A stretch of 64,000 bases of DNA from Faecalibacterium sp. HTF-F (GCF_023347535.1 NZ_CP094473.1:930001-994000); one strand, 5' to 3'. Positions 1-11,123 are shown, numbered from the stretch's first letter. Notes: generated from the letters alone by a model not told the origin. Numbers and translations are program-made.

Positions 1-27
1 AGGTAGAATTTGAGGGTTGATTTATCC

Positions 28-1347
28 ATGACAGCAGAGATCATCAGTGTGGGTACCGAGCTGCTGCTCGGCAACATTTTGAACACCAACGCCCAGTATC
101 TGAGCCGCGAGCTGGCGGCACTGGGCATTACGGTCCAGCGCGAGAGCACCATCGGCGACAACCACGACCGTCTGGCAGATTTTGTCAACGAAGCAAAGCA
201 GCGGTGCGACCTGCTGGTGTTTACCGGCGGGCTTGGCCCCACCGCAGACGACCTGACCAAGGAGACGGTTGCTGGCTGCTACGGTGACATGCTGGCCTTT
301 GACCCGGAAGAATGGCAGAAGATCGTGAATTTCTTCACGCGCACCGGGCGCAAGACCACCCCCAACAACCGCAAGCAGGCCATGGTGCCGGCGCACGGCC
401 ACAAGATCATCAATAACCACGGCACTGCCCCCGGGGCATGGTTCGAGCAGGATGGCCATTGCGCCGTGCTGATGCCCGGTGTGCCTCACGAAATGAAGGC
501 CATGTGGGAGGAGAGCGTGCGCCCGCTGCTGCTGGCCCGCCAGAACTGCACCCTGCATTCCATAACGCTGCGGGTGCTGGGCGGTGAAAGCGATATCGAA
601 TACCGTGTGCGGCATCTGCTGGAAAATGCAAATCCCACCGCCGCCATCTACTGCAAGACCGGCGAATGCGAGATCCGCATCACGGCCCGGGCAGAAAACG
701 ACAGTTCAGCCGAAAAAATGTGCCGCGCATACGCCACAAAGTTCTATGATCTGCTGGGTGATGCGGTGTATGATGAGGATGTGACCGGTCTGGAAGAGAC
801 TCTGGTGCACACCCTGAAGGAAAAGGGGCTCACCATTGCCACGGCAGAAAGCTGCACCGGCGGCATGATTGCCCAGCGGCTGACCAATGTGTCCGGTGCA
901 AGCGAGGTGTTCGGCTTCGGCTTTGTCACCTACTGGGAACAGGCCAAGGCAAAAATGGTAGGTGTGGAACCGGCAGTCATTGCAAAATACAATGTGGTGT
1001 CTGCCCCTGTGGCGGCACAGATGGCGCTTGGCGCGGCAGAAGCTGCCGGGGCCGATATCGCTGTCAGCGTCACCGGTCTGGCAGGCCCCAACGGCGGCGA
1101 TGCCGTCCGTCCGGTGGGCACAGTGTATCTGGGTGCGGCCTGCGGCGAGACCGTATATGTGAAAAAGCTCTTCGTCTCCCGCCCCGACCGTGCGCTGGTG
1201 CGTGCCCGCGCGGCACAGATGGCACTGGAACTGGCGCTGCGTCTGGCTCAGGGCAAAGTTCCTGCAGATACACAGGCACTGGCAAAAAGCGACCGGCATG
1301 ACGCTGCGGCTCTGACGGCACTGGACAGCACCTTCCTCAAGGGTTAA
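28..1347 (+). CDS. cinA: CinA family nicotinamide-nucleotide amidohydrolase
   Basis: CinA proteins hydrolyse by-products of NAD metabolism; the C-terminal domain deamidates NMN and the N-terminal domain is related to molybdopterin-binding folds. The predicted 439-residue protein has the N-terminal motif GTELLLGN near residue 8 and TGGLGPTADD near 70, a central KH-like segment, and the C-terminal amidase signature AESCTGG near 272. I chose the ATG at 28 because the family begins MTAEIISVGTE and a GAGGG ribosome site lies at 12-16; a TTG at 10 in the same frame is less likely. The stop is followed 24 bases later by a second gene that resembles its own middle and C-terminal part. Identification is firm from length and motifs. 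Confidence 0.93.
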   Translation: MTAEIISVGTELLLGNILNTNAQYLSRELAALGITVQRESTIGDNHDRLADFVNEAKQRCDLLVFTGGLGPTADDLTKETVAGCYGDMLAFDPEEWQKIVNFFTRTGRKTTPNNRKQAMVPAHGHKIINNHGTAPGAWFEQDGHCAVLMPGVPHEMKAMWEESVRPLLLARQNCTLHSITLRVLGGESDIEYRVRHLLENANPTAAIYCKTGECEIRITARAENDSSAEKMCRAYATKFYDLLGDAVYDEDVTGLEETLVHTLKEKGLTIATAESCTGGMIAQRLTNVSGASEVFGFGFVTYWEQAKAKMVGVEPAVIAKYNVVSAPVAAQMALGAAEAAGADIAVSVTGLAGPNGGDAVRPVGTVYLGAACGETVYVKKLFVSRPDRALVRARAAQMALELALRLAQGKVPADTQALAKSDRHDAAALTALDSTFLKG

Positions 1348-1371
1348 TACGAGCGGCCCCGGGCCGCGGGG

Positions 1372-2295
1372 GTGAAGCAGTTGATACACGAAGAAAAAAC
1401 GCAGACCACCTGTGTGCTGCGTCTGTTTGGCGCACCGCTGTGGACGGTGCAGCAGGCAGCACAGCAGGCAGACATTGCAGCTCGATGCCGTGGCCGTGGG
1501 GCAGAGGTGCTTGCGGCCCTGCAGGCCGAAACGCCTGCCGGGCTGGAAAAGGCCCGCAAGGCCCTGAACGGCCGCTTTGCGGCAGAGCTCTATGGAGAAG
1601 GGGAGATGACCCTTGTTCATGCAGCGGTGCAGGCGCTGGAAACGCACCGCAGGCTGCTGGTATGCTGTGATGCGGACGCAGGCACCCTGCTGGAAGCCCG
1701 GCTGGAAACGGTGCCGGGTGCGGAAAAGGTGTTCGACTTTGGAGCTTTGAGCTATGCGGACGCAAAGATCCGGGAAAAGCTGAGCGCCAGAACCTGCCGC
1801 GTGAAAGGCGGGCCCATTCCGGCAAAACTGGCCCGTGTGCAGGCGGCACAGCGTCTTGTGGGCGCAGATCTTGCCGCCGGGTGTGTGGAGCGCGCCGAGG
1901 ACACCGTGCTGTTTCTGGGCAGCCGCAGGGGCTGCTGGGTGCGCACAGTGGCGAATACGGACGCACCGGCCCTCTGGCTGCTGGACATGATCCGTCGTGC
2001 TGCATCCGGTCTGCCGCAGGCGGCGGGGACAAGCTGGCAAAAATACGGCAAGGCGGTCCCGGCGGATGTGCTGACGGCGCGGTCGCTGCCGGATAAGCCG
2101 GAAAACACCGCTCCAGCAAAGCCGCCCCGCAAACGGCACAGGGTGCGGAATGCCCTGATTTTTCTGCTGGTTCTGGCACTGGCCGCGTTTGCCGCCGCGT
2201 GGTATTACACCGGCGGCGACCTGACCGCCCTGCCCCAGAGACTGCAGAGCCTTGGTGCCGACAGCCTGCCCCACGCGGGGGCAAAGCTAATATAA
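1372..2295 (+). CDS. degenerate CinA paralogue with a C-terminal membrane anchor
   Basis: This 307-residue protein has no obvious catalytic motif, but it can be aligned by eye with the KH-like and C-terminal domains of the CinA encoded just upstream. CinA 'EVFGFGFVTYWEQAKAKM' lines up with 'KVFDFGALSYADAKIREKL', and 'GTVYLGAACGETVYVKKL' with 'DTVLFLGSRRGCWVRTV'. The amidase signature AESCTGG is replaced by CDADAGT near residue 100, so NMN deamidase activity is unlikely. The N-terminal MoCF-like domain is absent. A basic proline-rich linker precedes a hydrophobic segment at about residues 260-279, giving a cytoplasmic domain tethered by a C-terminal helix. The start is a GTG at 1372; no in-frame ATG lies nearby and the ribosome site is weak. 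That it arose by duplication of cinA is inference. Confidence 0.6.
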   Translation: MKQLIHEEKTQTTCVLRLFGAPLWTVQQAAQQADIAARCRGRGAEVLAALQAETPAGLEKARKALNGRFAAELYGEGEMTLVHAAVQALETHRRLLVCCDADAGTLLEARLETVPGAEKVFDFGALSYADAKIREKLSARTCRVKGGPIPAKLARVQAAQRLVGADLAAGCVERAEDTVLFLGSRRGCWVRTVANTDAPALWLLDMIRRAASGLPQAAGTSWQKYGKAVPADVLTARSLPDKPENTAPAKPPRKRHRVRNALIFLLVLALAAFAAAWYYTGGDLTALPQRLQSLGADSLPHAGAKLI

Positions 2296-2301
2296 AAAAG
2301 A

Positions 2302-2335
2302 CCCCGGAGGGTGCGAACCTTCCGGGATCTTTTGT
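2302..2335 (+). terminator. intrinsic terminator after the cinA pair
   Basis: An inverted repeat CCCGGAGG / CCTTCCGGG is followed by a T-rich run just after the stop of the CinA-like gene. Confidence 0.75.
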
Positions 2336-2393
2336 TTATAAAGGCGATTTTTTAAGAGATGCAGTGTGCTGCTCCGAACCCATCCGTGAAAAA

Positions 2394-2432
2394 GAACCTC
2401 CGGAAAATCCGCAGATTTTTCGGAGGTTCAAA
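2394..2432. terminator. second hairpin between convergent genes
   Basis: GAACCTCCG pairs with CGGAGGTTC around an A/T-rich stem extension. It lies between the convergent CinA-like and M20 genes and can serve either direction, most plausibly the M20 gene on the minus strand. Confidence 0.6.
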
Positions 2433-2455
2433 TAAATGATAAATTTTCCGAATGG

Positions 2456-3676
2456 TTATGCCTTGTGGTCGCTCAGCCACCGCAGAGCCATATAAACATA
2501 GGCCGCAGAGCCCTCGTACAGCACGCTGTCGTCAAAGCGCACCTTGGGGTGGTGCTGGCCGTAAACATAGCCCTCCTTGGCATTTCCGGCGGAGAGGAAC
2601 ATGCTCACGGTAGGCACTTCATGGCTGACAAAGGCAAAGTCCTCGCTGCCGCCGCCGGGCTTGCCGCCGGTGAGGGCGGTCATGTCCATGGCACCCCGGC
2701 CCAGCAGTTCGGTCATATAGGTGAGCGAATCTTTGGCAAGGGGCGTGTCCACCACCATACAGGGGCAGTGGTCGCTGAATTCCACCTCGGCGGTGCAGCG
2801 ATAGGCTGCCGCCACGCCCTGCGCGATCTCGGTCATGCGCTGGTGAATCTGCTCACTGACTGCGCCCTCGGGGTCTACCGTGCGGATGGTGCCCCACATA
2901 TCGGCAGAATCCGGGATGACGTTGGAGGCCTTGCCTGCCTCGAACCGGCCCGTGGTGAACACGCCGAACTTGGCGGGGTCCAGCTCACGGCTGTTGATCT
3001 CCTGCAGGGCAATGTGGATGTGGGCCGCTGCAGTGATGGGGTCGATGCAGGCGTTGGGCATGGAGCCGTGGCCGCCCTTGCCGTGGACGGTGATGTGGTA
3101 CTGCTCGCAGCTTGCCATGGTGATGCCGCCGCCCGGCACCAGCACCGTACCCACCGGCAGGGGCATCCCGGCCAGAACGTGGAACATCACCGCGGCGTCC
3201 ACCTTCGGGTTTTCCAGCAGGCCGTTTTTCAGCATGTCCAGCGAGCCCTGAAAAATCTCCTCGGCAGGCTGGAACTCCAGCTTCACGGTGCCTTCGATTT
3301 CGTCTTCGTGGGCCTTCAGCAGCTTTGCTGCGCCCAGCATCATGGCGGTGTGCATATCGTGGCCGCAGCCGTGCATCCTGCCCGAGATCTCGGAAGCAAA
3401 TTCCTCACCGGATTCTTCCTGAATGGGCAGGGCGTCCATGTCGCCGCGCAGCAGGATGGTCTTGCCGGGGCGCTTGCCGCCTGCCAGCGCGAGAACGCCG
3501 CATCTGCCGCAGTCCTGCGGGGCATAGCCCATTTCGGTCAGGGCCTTTTCCACCAGCGCTTTGGTCTGCGGCAGATCAAAGCCCACCTCGGGGTGGCGGT
3601 GCAGGGTGCGCCGCCATTCGCGCAGCTGGGGTTCCAGCTCTTTTGCGGCGCTGAGCAGTTCTTCCGGTGTGATCAT
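2456..3676 (-). CDS. M20 family metallo-amidohydrolase
   Basis: A 406-residue zinc-dependent amidohydrolase of the HipO/IAL family, which removes acyl groups from N-acyl amino acids or similar amides. Metal-site motifs are visible: GDMDALP at 78-84 and HGCGHDMHT at 102-110, with later conserved GGHGSMPN and GSEDFAF segments around the dimerisation insert and the C-terminal catalytic lobe. There is no signal peptide, so it should act in the cytoplasm. GGGAG lies about 12 bases ahead of the ATG at 3676. It follows secA on the same strand, but a hairpin between them suggests separate or attenuated transcription. The exact substrate cannot be read from sequence. Confidence 0.88.
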   Translation of the reverse strand: MITPEELLSAAKELEPQLREWRRTLHRHPEVGFDLPQTKALVEKALTEMGYAPQDCGRCGVLALAGGKRPGKTILLRGDMDALPIQEESGEEFASEISGRMHGCGHDMHTAMMLGAAKLLKAHEDEIEGTVKLEFQPAEEIFQGSLDMLKNGLLENPKVDAAVMFHVLAGMPLPVGTVLVPGGGITMASCEQYHITVHGKGGHGSMPNACIDPITAAAHIHIALQEINSRELDPAKFGVFTTGRFEAGKASNVIPDSADMWGTIRTVDPEGAVSEQIHQRMTEIAQGVAAAYRCTAEVEFSDHCPCMVVDTPLAKDSLTYMTELLGRGAMDMTALTGGKPGGGSEDFAFVSHEVPTVSMFLSAGNAKEGYVYGQHHPKVRFDDSVLYEGSAAYVYMALRWLSDHKA

Positions 3677-3710
3677 TTCAAAATCAACTCCCTCTTATTT
3701 TATAAAGAAA

Positions 3711-3743
3711 ACCCTCTCGGGCATTGGCCGTGACGGAGAGGGC
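3711..3743 (-). terminator. secA terminator, possibly a mini copy of a dispersed repeat
   Basis: CCCTCTC at 3712 pairs with GAGAGGG ending at 3742; read on the minus strand the stem ends in TTTTCTTTA. Its ends (AACCCTCTC ... GAGAGGG) match those of the structured repeat at 22007-22136. Confidence 0.65.
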
Positions 3744-3753
3744 TCTTTATTAC

Positions 3754-6594
<2,841 letters not shown>

Positions 6595-6763
6595 TGGTAA
6601 CACCTCATAGATCAAATTCGGGAAAAGGCTTCCCGGAGATAGACATAACAATACTACTATATGATACACCAAAGCGGCAGACGCGTCAAACCTGCAAGGT
6701 TATTTTAGCCGGTTTTTGAATGAATTTTCTGTAAATTTGCGCTGGCAGGAGGTTCATAAAAGG

Positions 6764-6796
6764 AAAAGACCACCCGCTTCATCAGCAGGTGGTCCG
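6764..6796 (-). terminator. terminator of the HAD hydrolase gene
   Basis: GACCACC at 6768 pairs with GGTGGTC ending at 6794; on the minus strand the stem is followed by TTTTCC. Confidence 0.75.
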
Positions 6797-6803
6797 TTTT
6801 GAT

Positions 6804-7454
6804 TTACAGTGTTTCCAGCAGCTGTGGCAGCTGGGCCAGATCGTCGATGACGTGGGGGCATACCGCTTCCAGCCGTTTGCGGGACTGATGCCCGCCGGTG
6901 TAGAGCACACACCCTGTGCCCAGTGCAGCGGCAACCTCGGCGTCGTGCTGCGTATCGCCGACCATTACGCAGGCGGCAGGGTCGATGCCGCTTTGGGCAA
7001 GCCAGTTCCGGCCCACCTGCACCTTGCTGACGCCATAGATGTCTGCAAGGCCGAGCAACTCGGTAAAATAGCCCTGCAGGCCCCGCGCGGCCACCTGCTC
7101 GATCAGGTAGTCCCGGCGGGAGGCAGACAGCACGCTCTGCCGCCAGCCCCGGCGCGAAAGCTCGGCCAGCGTCTCGGCAGCGTGTGCAGAGGGGGGACAG
7201 GCATCCACGCCTGCGTTGTAGTGCGCCATAAAGCACTCGGCCAGCTCCGGATAGGGATGTCTGGCAAAGTCGAAGCCGGCGCGGATGTAGTATTCCTCAA
7301 TGGGAAAACCGAAAATTTCCCGGTAGGTGGCAAGATCGTACCGCTGCGGATAGCCGTGAGTCTCCAGCATCCAGTTGAGACAGCCGTGGGTAAAGTCCAG
7401 ATCATCCATCAGGGTGCCGTTCCAGTCCCAGAAGATCATACCGTTTGCCTGCAT
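6804..7454 (-). CDS. HAD superfamily phosphatase (phosphoglycolate phosphatase-like)
   Basis: A 216-residue HAD hydrolase. Motif I is WDWNGTLMDD at residues 9-18 (nucleophile Asp10), motif II is a Ser in SVLSASRRD, and motif III/IV is VMVGDTQHD. The Trp-Asn variant of motif I (DWNGT rather than DxDGT) is common in the Gph/MupP-like branch. It would dephosphorylate a small cytoplasmic metabolite; the substrate is unknown. The ATG at 7454 has GGAGG six bases upstream; a second Met five codons later is possible. It lies downstream of queT on the same strand, but a terminator separates them. Confidence 0.85.
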   Translation of the reverse strand: MQANGMIFWDWNGTLMDDLDFTHGCLNWMLETHGYPQRYDLATYREIFGFPIEEYYIRAGFDFARHPYPELAECFMAHYNAGVDACPPSAHAAETLAELSRRGWRQSVLSASRRDYLIEQVAARGLQGYFTELLGLADIYGVSKVQVGRNWLAQSGIDPAACVMVGDTQHDAEVAAALGTGCVLYTGGHQSRKRLEAVCPHVIDDLAQLPQLLETL

Positions 7455-7471
7455 GGAAACCTCCGATTTTT

Positions 7472-7521
7472 AAAAAGCCGTTTTCCGCGAACGGATCAGC
7501 GCGCTGCGAAAACAGCGGCTT
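7472..7521 (-). terminator. terminator downstream of queT
   Basis: A long imperfect inverted repeat (AAGCCG...CGGCTT, with inner TGTTTTCGC / GCGGAAAAC) begins at the queT stop and ends in a T run on the minus strand. Confidence 0.65.
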
Positions 7522-8047
7522 ATTCTGCTGCAAAGAGCTCGTTCAGGGCCTTGCTGCTCTCGATGATCTTCACCAGCAGCACACCCAGAACGGTGCAGCT
7601 GATGAGCTCGCCGATGCCTACGGAGATGCCGTTGGTGATGCAGGCCAGCCAGATGGGAGCGCTGGAGGTGGGGTCCGGGAACATGACGGCGATCTCAATG
7701 CCGATGATCACTGCATTGAACAGCACCGGCGGCAGGGAAGCCGCCACAGCCAGACCCTTGAAGCGGATGTTCCGCAGCTTGTAGGTGACAAGGCAGGCCA
7801 GCAGGGTGGCAAGGGTGCCGAAGATGACATCCACGATGGTGGAGCCCAGCAGGTTTGCCAAAAAGCAGCCCAGTACCACACCGGCAATGTACTCGGCACC
7901 GAACACCGGCAGCAGGCAGAGCGCCTCAGCCACACGCACCTGTACCGCACCATAGGAGAGCGGCTGCAGGGCCATGCAGAGCACAACATAAATGGCTGCG
8001 ACCACGCCGCAGCGCACCAGTTTACGGATAGAAGGATTCTGATTCAT
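7520..8047 (-). CDS. queT: QueT family queuosine-precursor ECF transporter S component
   Basis: QueT is the substrate-binding membrane subunit of an energy-coupling-factor importer for preQ1 or preQ0, precursors of the tRNA base queuosine. The 175-residue protein is almost entirely hydrophobic, with about five to six membrane segments, and carries the family segment GAVQVRVAEALCLLP near residue 33. The start MNQNPSIRKL at 8047 is chosen because GGAG lies ten bases upstream and the upstream in-frame ATG at 8116 falls inside a structured RNA leader. That leader is a class III preQ1 riboswitch, which independently supports the function. The energising EcfA/EcfT subunits are not in the window. 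Confidence 0.93.
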   Translation of the reverse strand: MNQNPSIRKLVRCGVVAAIYVVLCMALQPLSYGAVQVRVAEALCLLPVFGAEYIAGVVLGCFLANLLGSTIVDVIFGTLATLLACLVTYKLRNIRFKGLAVAASLPPVLFNAVIIGIEIAVMFPDPTSSAPIWLACITNGISVGIGELISCTVLGVLLVKIIESSKALNELFAAE

Positions 8048-8056
8048 GATATAATA

Positions 8057-8157
8057 CTCCAGCGGGATGATTTTGACCGCACAGGGCCGCCAGCCCCTGT
8101 GGGTTTGGCCCGGCATGGTTCGAGATACACCGGGGAGCCTAAAATCCTAAGTTGCTC
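8057..8157 (-). promoter_or_regulatory. preQ1-III riboswitch controlling queT
   Basis: The minus-strand leader of queT begins GAGCAACTTAGGATTTTAGG, continues through a GC-rich stem (CCCCGGTGT...GCCGGG) and GGCCAAACCC, then a second hairpin (CAGGGGCTGGCGGCCCTG), and ends in the queT Shine-Dalgarno CTGGAG. Layout and sequence agree closely with the class III preQ1 aptamer described from Faecalibacterium, in which a distal stem sequesters the ribosome site when preQ1 binds. I recalled that reference sequence rather than searching for it. Translational repression of queT by preQ1 is the expected logic. Confidence 0.88.
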
Positions 8158-8192
8158 TGAAAGGATGCTGCGCAAAAAGCACAGCAGAAGGC

Positions 8193-8221
8193 AGTATAGC
8201 ATAAAATCAGACGGAATGCAA
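8193..8221 (-). promoter_or_regulatory. promoter of the queT transcript
   Basis: On the minus strand TTGCAT and TATACT are separated by 17 bases, with a TG extended -10 element. It lies about 36 bases upstream of the riboswitch aptamer. Confidence 0.7.
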
Positions 8222-8385
8222 TGGGAAGAGGACGATTGAAAACGCCCTCCGCATTGTTTTGGGCATATTCGGCGGAAAGAAATCTTTTATTTGCAGTTTC
8301 AAAACTGCCTTTTCACGGGAAAGGCCGCAACGGTGAACAGGCGCTGAAAACTGCCGATTGCCTTTGCGACCCCTGCTGTGAAAAT

Positions 8386-8425
8386 GGGGTTCAGGAAAGT
8401 CCGCAGACTTTCCTGAACCCCAAAA
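8386..8425. terminator. strong bidirectional terminator after degV
   Basis: GGGGTTCAGGAAAGT and ACTTTCCTGAACCCC form a 15-bp perfect stem with a 6-base loop, flanked by A/T runs on both sides. Together with the riboswitch and promoter it accounts for most of the 438 bases between queT and degV. Confidence 0.85.
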
Positions 8426-8485
8426 TTTTAAATGATGATTCCTCTGAATGTGGCCGGAGCGCAGCGGCGGCCATTTCAGATGGTT

Positions 8486-9358
8486 TTACCCTCTGGGATG
8501 GCCGGTATACACCAGAGCCACCGTGTCGGGGCCGGTGTTGGCGGAAACAACGCCGCCCAGCTCAAACACCAGCAGCGGCGGCTTGCCAAAGGCCTTGCGG
8601 CAGGCCTTTTCCAGATCCGCTGCCTGCGGGATGTTCGTGTGGCCGATCATATAATCGAAGTCCTCTACGCCCTCGCAGCGCTGTTTGCACAGCTCCACCA
8701 TGGCGGGCACCACCTTGTCATCGCCGCGCACCTTGGCTTCCACCCTGGTCTTGCCGTCGATCAGCGTAATGATGGGACGAATGCCCATCAGCTCGCCCAT
8801 GACGGCGGCAGCGGCAGAGATGCGTCCGCTCTTTTTCATCTGCTTCAGGCTGTAGGGTCCCAGAATGACCTCCATGCAGTCCATCTGGGTCTCGAACTCA
8901 TGGATCACATGGCTGATCTCTGCGCCGTTCTTCAGCTTGCGGGCCATTTCGCACAGATACCAGCCGAACACCATGGAATAGGTGTGGGGGTCCAGCAGAT
9001 GGATCTTCAAGTGGTGCTCCGGGCGCTCTTCCCGCAGCATCCCCTGCGCCATGAGTGCGTTGTTATAGGTGGAAGAGCCGGATTTGTTGATGGGAACATG
9101 GATGACGTCGGTATAGCCCTCATCCACGTACTGGCAGTATTTTTCACAGAACTGGATGGGGGTGATGGCGGCAGTGGAGGGCACGCCCTTAGCGGCACGC
9201 ATCTTATCGTAGAACTCGGTGTTGGTGCAGCTCTCACGCTCGATATAATCCACATCATCCAGCAGGATGTGGAAGCTCATGATGTCAATGCCGTATTTTT
9301 CGGCCATCTCCTGCGGGATATCGCAGGAGGAATCGGTCAGGATCGCGATCTTGCTCAT
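8486..9358 (-). CDS. DegV family fatty-acid-binding protein
   Basis: DegV/FakB-type proteins bind a fatty acid and present it to the FakA kinase for activation to acyl phosphate. The 290-residue protein opens MSKIAILTDSSCDIP, with the family's TDSSCD motif at 8-13, followed by SHVIHEFETQM and a C-terminal GHTNIPQA segment. The ATG at 9358 is preceded by GAGGG; an in-frame ATG at 9424 lies inside the upstream trmL gene and is unlikely. It is the last gene of a pyridoxal kinase-trmL-degV operon with an eight-base gap from trmL. Family assignment is firm; which fatty acid it binds is unknown. Confidence 0.9.
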   Translation of the reverse strand: MSKIAILTDSSCDIPQEMAEKYGIDIMSFHILLDDVDYIERESCTNTEFYDKMRAAKGVPSTAAITPIQFCEKYCQYVDEGYTDVIHVPINKSGSSTYNNALMAQGMLREERPEHHLKIHLLDPHTYSMVFGWYLCEMARKLKNGAEISHVIHEFETQMDCMEVILGPYSLKQMKKSGRISAAAAVMGELMGIRPIITLIDGKTRVEAKVRGDDKVVPAMVELCKQRCEGVEDFDYMIGHTNIPQAADLEKACRKAFGKPPLLVFELGGVVSANTGPDTVALVYTGHPRG

Positions 9359-9366
9359 AATTTCCC

Positions 9367-9873
9367 TCATTTCCATTGGTAATCTCGTAAATGTCCGTGG
9401 TCCAGAAGCTCCGGAAAGTCCCACTGGCGCAGCACCTCGTATACGCCCACAGCCACGCTGTTGGAAAGGTTCAGGCTGCGGCAGGTGTCCCGCATGGGCA
9501 TCCGGATACAGTGCTCCTGATTGGCCGCAAGCAGTGCTTCCGGCAGGCCGGCGTCCTCGCGCCCGAACACGAGATAGCTGCCGTCCGGGTAGCTCACATC
9601 GGTGTAGCGCTGGGGTGCCTTGGTGGTAAAATAGTAATAGGGGCCGCTGTTTTTGGCAAAGAACTCGTCCAGACTGTCGTAATAGCTGATGTCGAGGTAA
9701 TGCCAGTAGTCCAGCCCCGCGTGCTTGAGCTTTTTGTCATCGATGGCAAAGCCCATGGGGCCCACCAGATGCAGGCGGCAGGCCGTGCAGGCACAGGTGC
9801 GGGCCACGTTGCCGGTGTTCTGCGGGATGCGCGGCTCCACAAGAACGATGTTCAAAGTCGGTTTTTCGTTCAT
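9367..9873 (-). CDS. trmL: tRNA (cytidine/uridine-2'-O)-methyltransferase TrmL
   Basis: TrmL is a SPOUT-fold enzyme that 2'-O-methylates the wobble base of tRNA-Leu isoacceptors using S-adenosylmethionine. The 168-residue length is typical. Visible motifs are the N-terminal IVLVEPRIPQNTGNVART, the knot segment LVFGREDAGLP, and the C-terminal SLNLSNSVAVGVYE. AAGGAG lies just upstream of the ATG at 9873. It sits 12 bases after the pyridoxal kinase and eight bases before degV, so the three are probably co-transcribed although their functions are unrelated. Confidence 0.93.
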   Translation of the reverse strand: MNEKPTLNIVLVEPRIPQNTGNVARTCACTACRLHLVGPMGFAIDDKKLKHAGLDYWHYLDISYYDSLDEFFAKNSGPYYYFTTKAPQRYTDVSYPDGSYLVFGREDAGLPEALLAANQEHCIRMPMRDTCRSLNLSNSVAVGVYEVLRQWDFPELLDHGHLRDYQWK

Positions 9874-9885
9874 GGATCGGTCTCC

Positions 9886-10722
9886 TTATTCGGTCACGGA
9901 CACAGGGCACAGGCGCGGCAGCAGCGGCTCGAACCAGACGCCAAAGCGGGTATCCTGTGCGGCGGGAGTGCTCTGGATGGAAAGTGCCACGAACTCGGCG
10001 GCGTTGTCGGCGGCGGCACTCAGGGCGTTGCCCTGCAGCAGCGAGCCGATGAGCACGGCACCGTACAGATCGCCGGTGCCGGGAAAGCTGCGGCTGATGT
10101 GCAGCTTTTTGACCAGAAAGCGGTCTCTGCCGCTGCCTGCGCAGCCGATGTACTTGCCCAGCGGCAGGCCGGTGACGACAGCCCCCGGGGCCAGAGTGGT
10201 CAGTTCGTCGGCCAGAGCCTGTGCAGCCTCGTCGGTGAGCGGCTCGGTGCACGGCTCACGCTGCAAAAGCAGCTGCGCCTCGGTGTAGTTGGGCAGGATC
10301 AGGTCTGCGGACTGGCACAGCGCGCGGATGCGGTCGATGAGGGCAGAGGTGACGGTGGAATAGGCCTTGCCGTTGTCGCCCATCACCGGGTCCACCACCT
10401 TTTTGGCAGCGGGCCAGTACGCAAATGCTTTTTCAGCCAGCGCTACCTGTGCCTCGCCGCCCAGATAGCCGGTATAGATGCAGTCAAACTCCACACCCAG
10501 AGCGTGATAATGCTCCAGCGCCTGCTGGCCGTAGGCAGAGCCGTCCAGCCGTGCAGGGGTGCCCAGACCGCCCGTGTGGGTGGAAAGCACTACCGTGGGC
10601 AGGGCCACCGGCTGCACGCCCATGACCGACAGCACCGGCAGGATGACCGCCAGACTGCAGCGGCCCATGCCGGAAAGATCGTGGATGCAGAGAACTTTTT
10701 TGGGTTCAACAGGGTGTATCAA
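9886..10722 (-). CDS. pyridoxal/pyridoxamine kinase
   Basis: A ribokinase-fold kinase that phosphorylates vitamin B6 vitamers in the PLP salvage pathway. The protein begins with the conserved CIHDLSGMGRCSL segment and has the substrate-site PTVVLSTHTGG, the catalytic region VVDPVMGDNGK and the anion-hole motif GTGDLYGA. I place the start at a TTG (10722), giving 278 residues, because GGAGG sits nine bases upstream and no in-frame ATG occurs in the conserved N-terminal region; an ATG at 10782 would add 20 residues unlike the family. It heads the operon with trmL and degV. Confidence 0.86.
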   Translation of the reverse strand: MIHPVEPKKVLCIHDLSGMGRCSLAVILPVLSVMGVQPVALPTVVLSTHTGGLGTPARLDGSAYGQQALEHYHALGVEFDCIYTGYLGGEAQVALAEKAFAYWPAAKKVVDPVMGDNGKAYSTVTSALIDRIRALCQSADLILPNYTEAQLLLQREPCTEPLTDEAAQALADELTTLAPGAVVTGLPLGKYIGCAGSGRDRFLVKKLHISRSFPGTGDLYGAVLIGSLLQGNALSAAADNAAEFVALSIQSTPAAQDTRFGVWFEPLLPRLCPVSVTE

Positions 10723-10908
10723 ATAAGGGGACCTCCTTGCCAGTATGCAGTACGGGCTGCGGCCGGTTTGGGCCGGGCACACAGACCCATAATAAATTTC
10801 ACGACACAGTATACCACAAATTTCTGCATAAAAAAAGCGGATACCAGATACTTTATTGGAAATAATAACGCCGGAGACCGGATCTTTTCACCGAAAGGAG
10901 CTTTGAAG

Positions 10909-11115
10909 ATGAAACACGAAACGAACAGTTCTTCCGGGATGCTGCTGGGGATGGCGGCCGGCGCGGCACTGGGTGCCGTGGGCGTGATGGCTGCCACCCA
11001 GAACCAGCGCCAGCTGCGCCGCACCACCCGCAAGGTGGTGAAAGGCGCGGAAAACGCCGTTTTGCAGCTGGACAAAATGGTGGGGGACTTTGTGGAAAAG
11101 CACATGGAAGGGTAA
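10909..11115 (+). CDS. small YtxH-like membrane protein
   Basis: A 68-residue protein with a glycine/alanine-rich hydrophobic segment at about residues 11-29 (MLLGMAAGAALGAVGVMAA), followed by a basic stretch (QRQLRRTTRKVVKGAE) and an amphipathic tail. This matches the layout of YtxH/gas-vesicle-like small proteins: one membrane segment and a short cytoplasmic helix. AAGGAG lies nine bases upstream of the ATG at 10909. It stands alone between divergent genes and is closed by a hairpin. Function is unknown. Confidence 0.7.
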   Translation: MKHETNSSSGMLLGMAAGAALGAVGVMAATQNQRQLRRTTRKVVKGAENAVLQLDKMVGDFVEKHMEG

Positions 11116-11123
11116 AAAACAAA

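Noticed and set aside
706..2274. Long minus-strand frame across cinA and its paralogue
   Set aside because: It is antisense to two plus-strand genes supported by homology and has Cys/His/Gln-rich composition typical of shadow frames in GC-rich DNA.
9391..10908. Extension of the YtxH-like gene far upstream
   Set aside because: Everything before 10909 is antisense to trmL and the pyridoxal kinase; the ribosome site is at the ATG at 10909.
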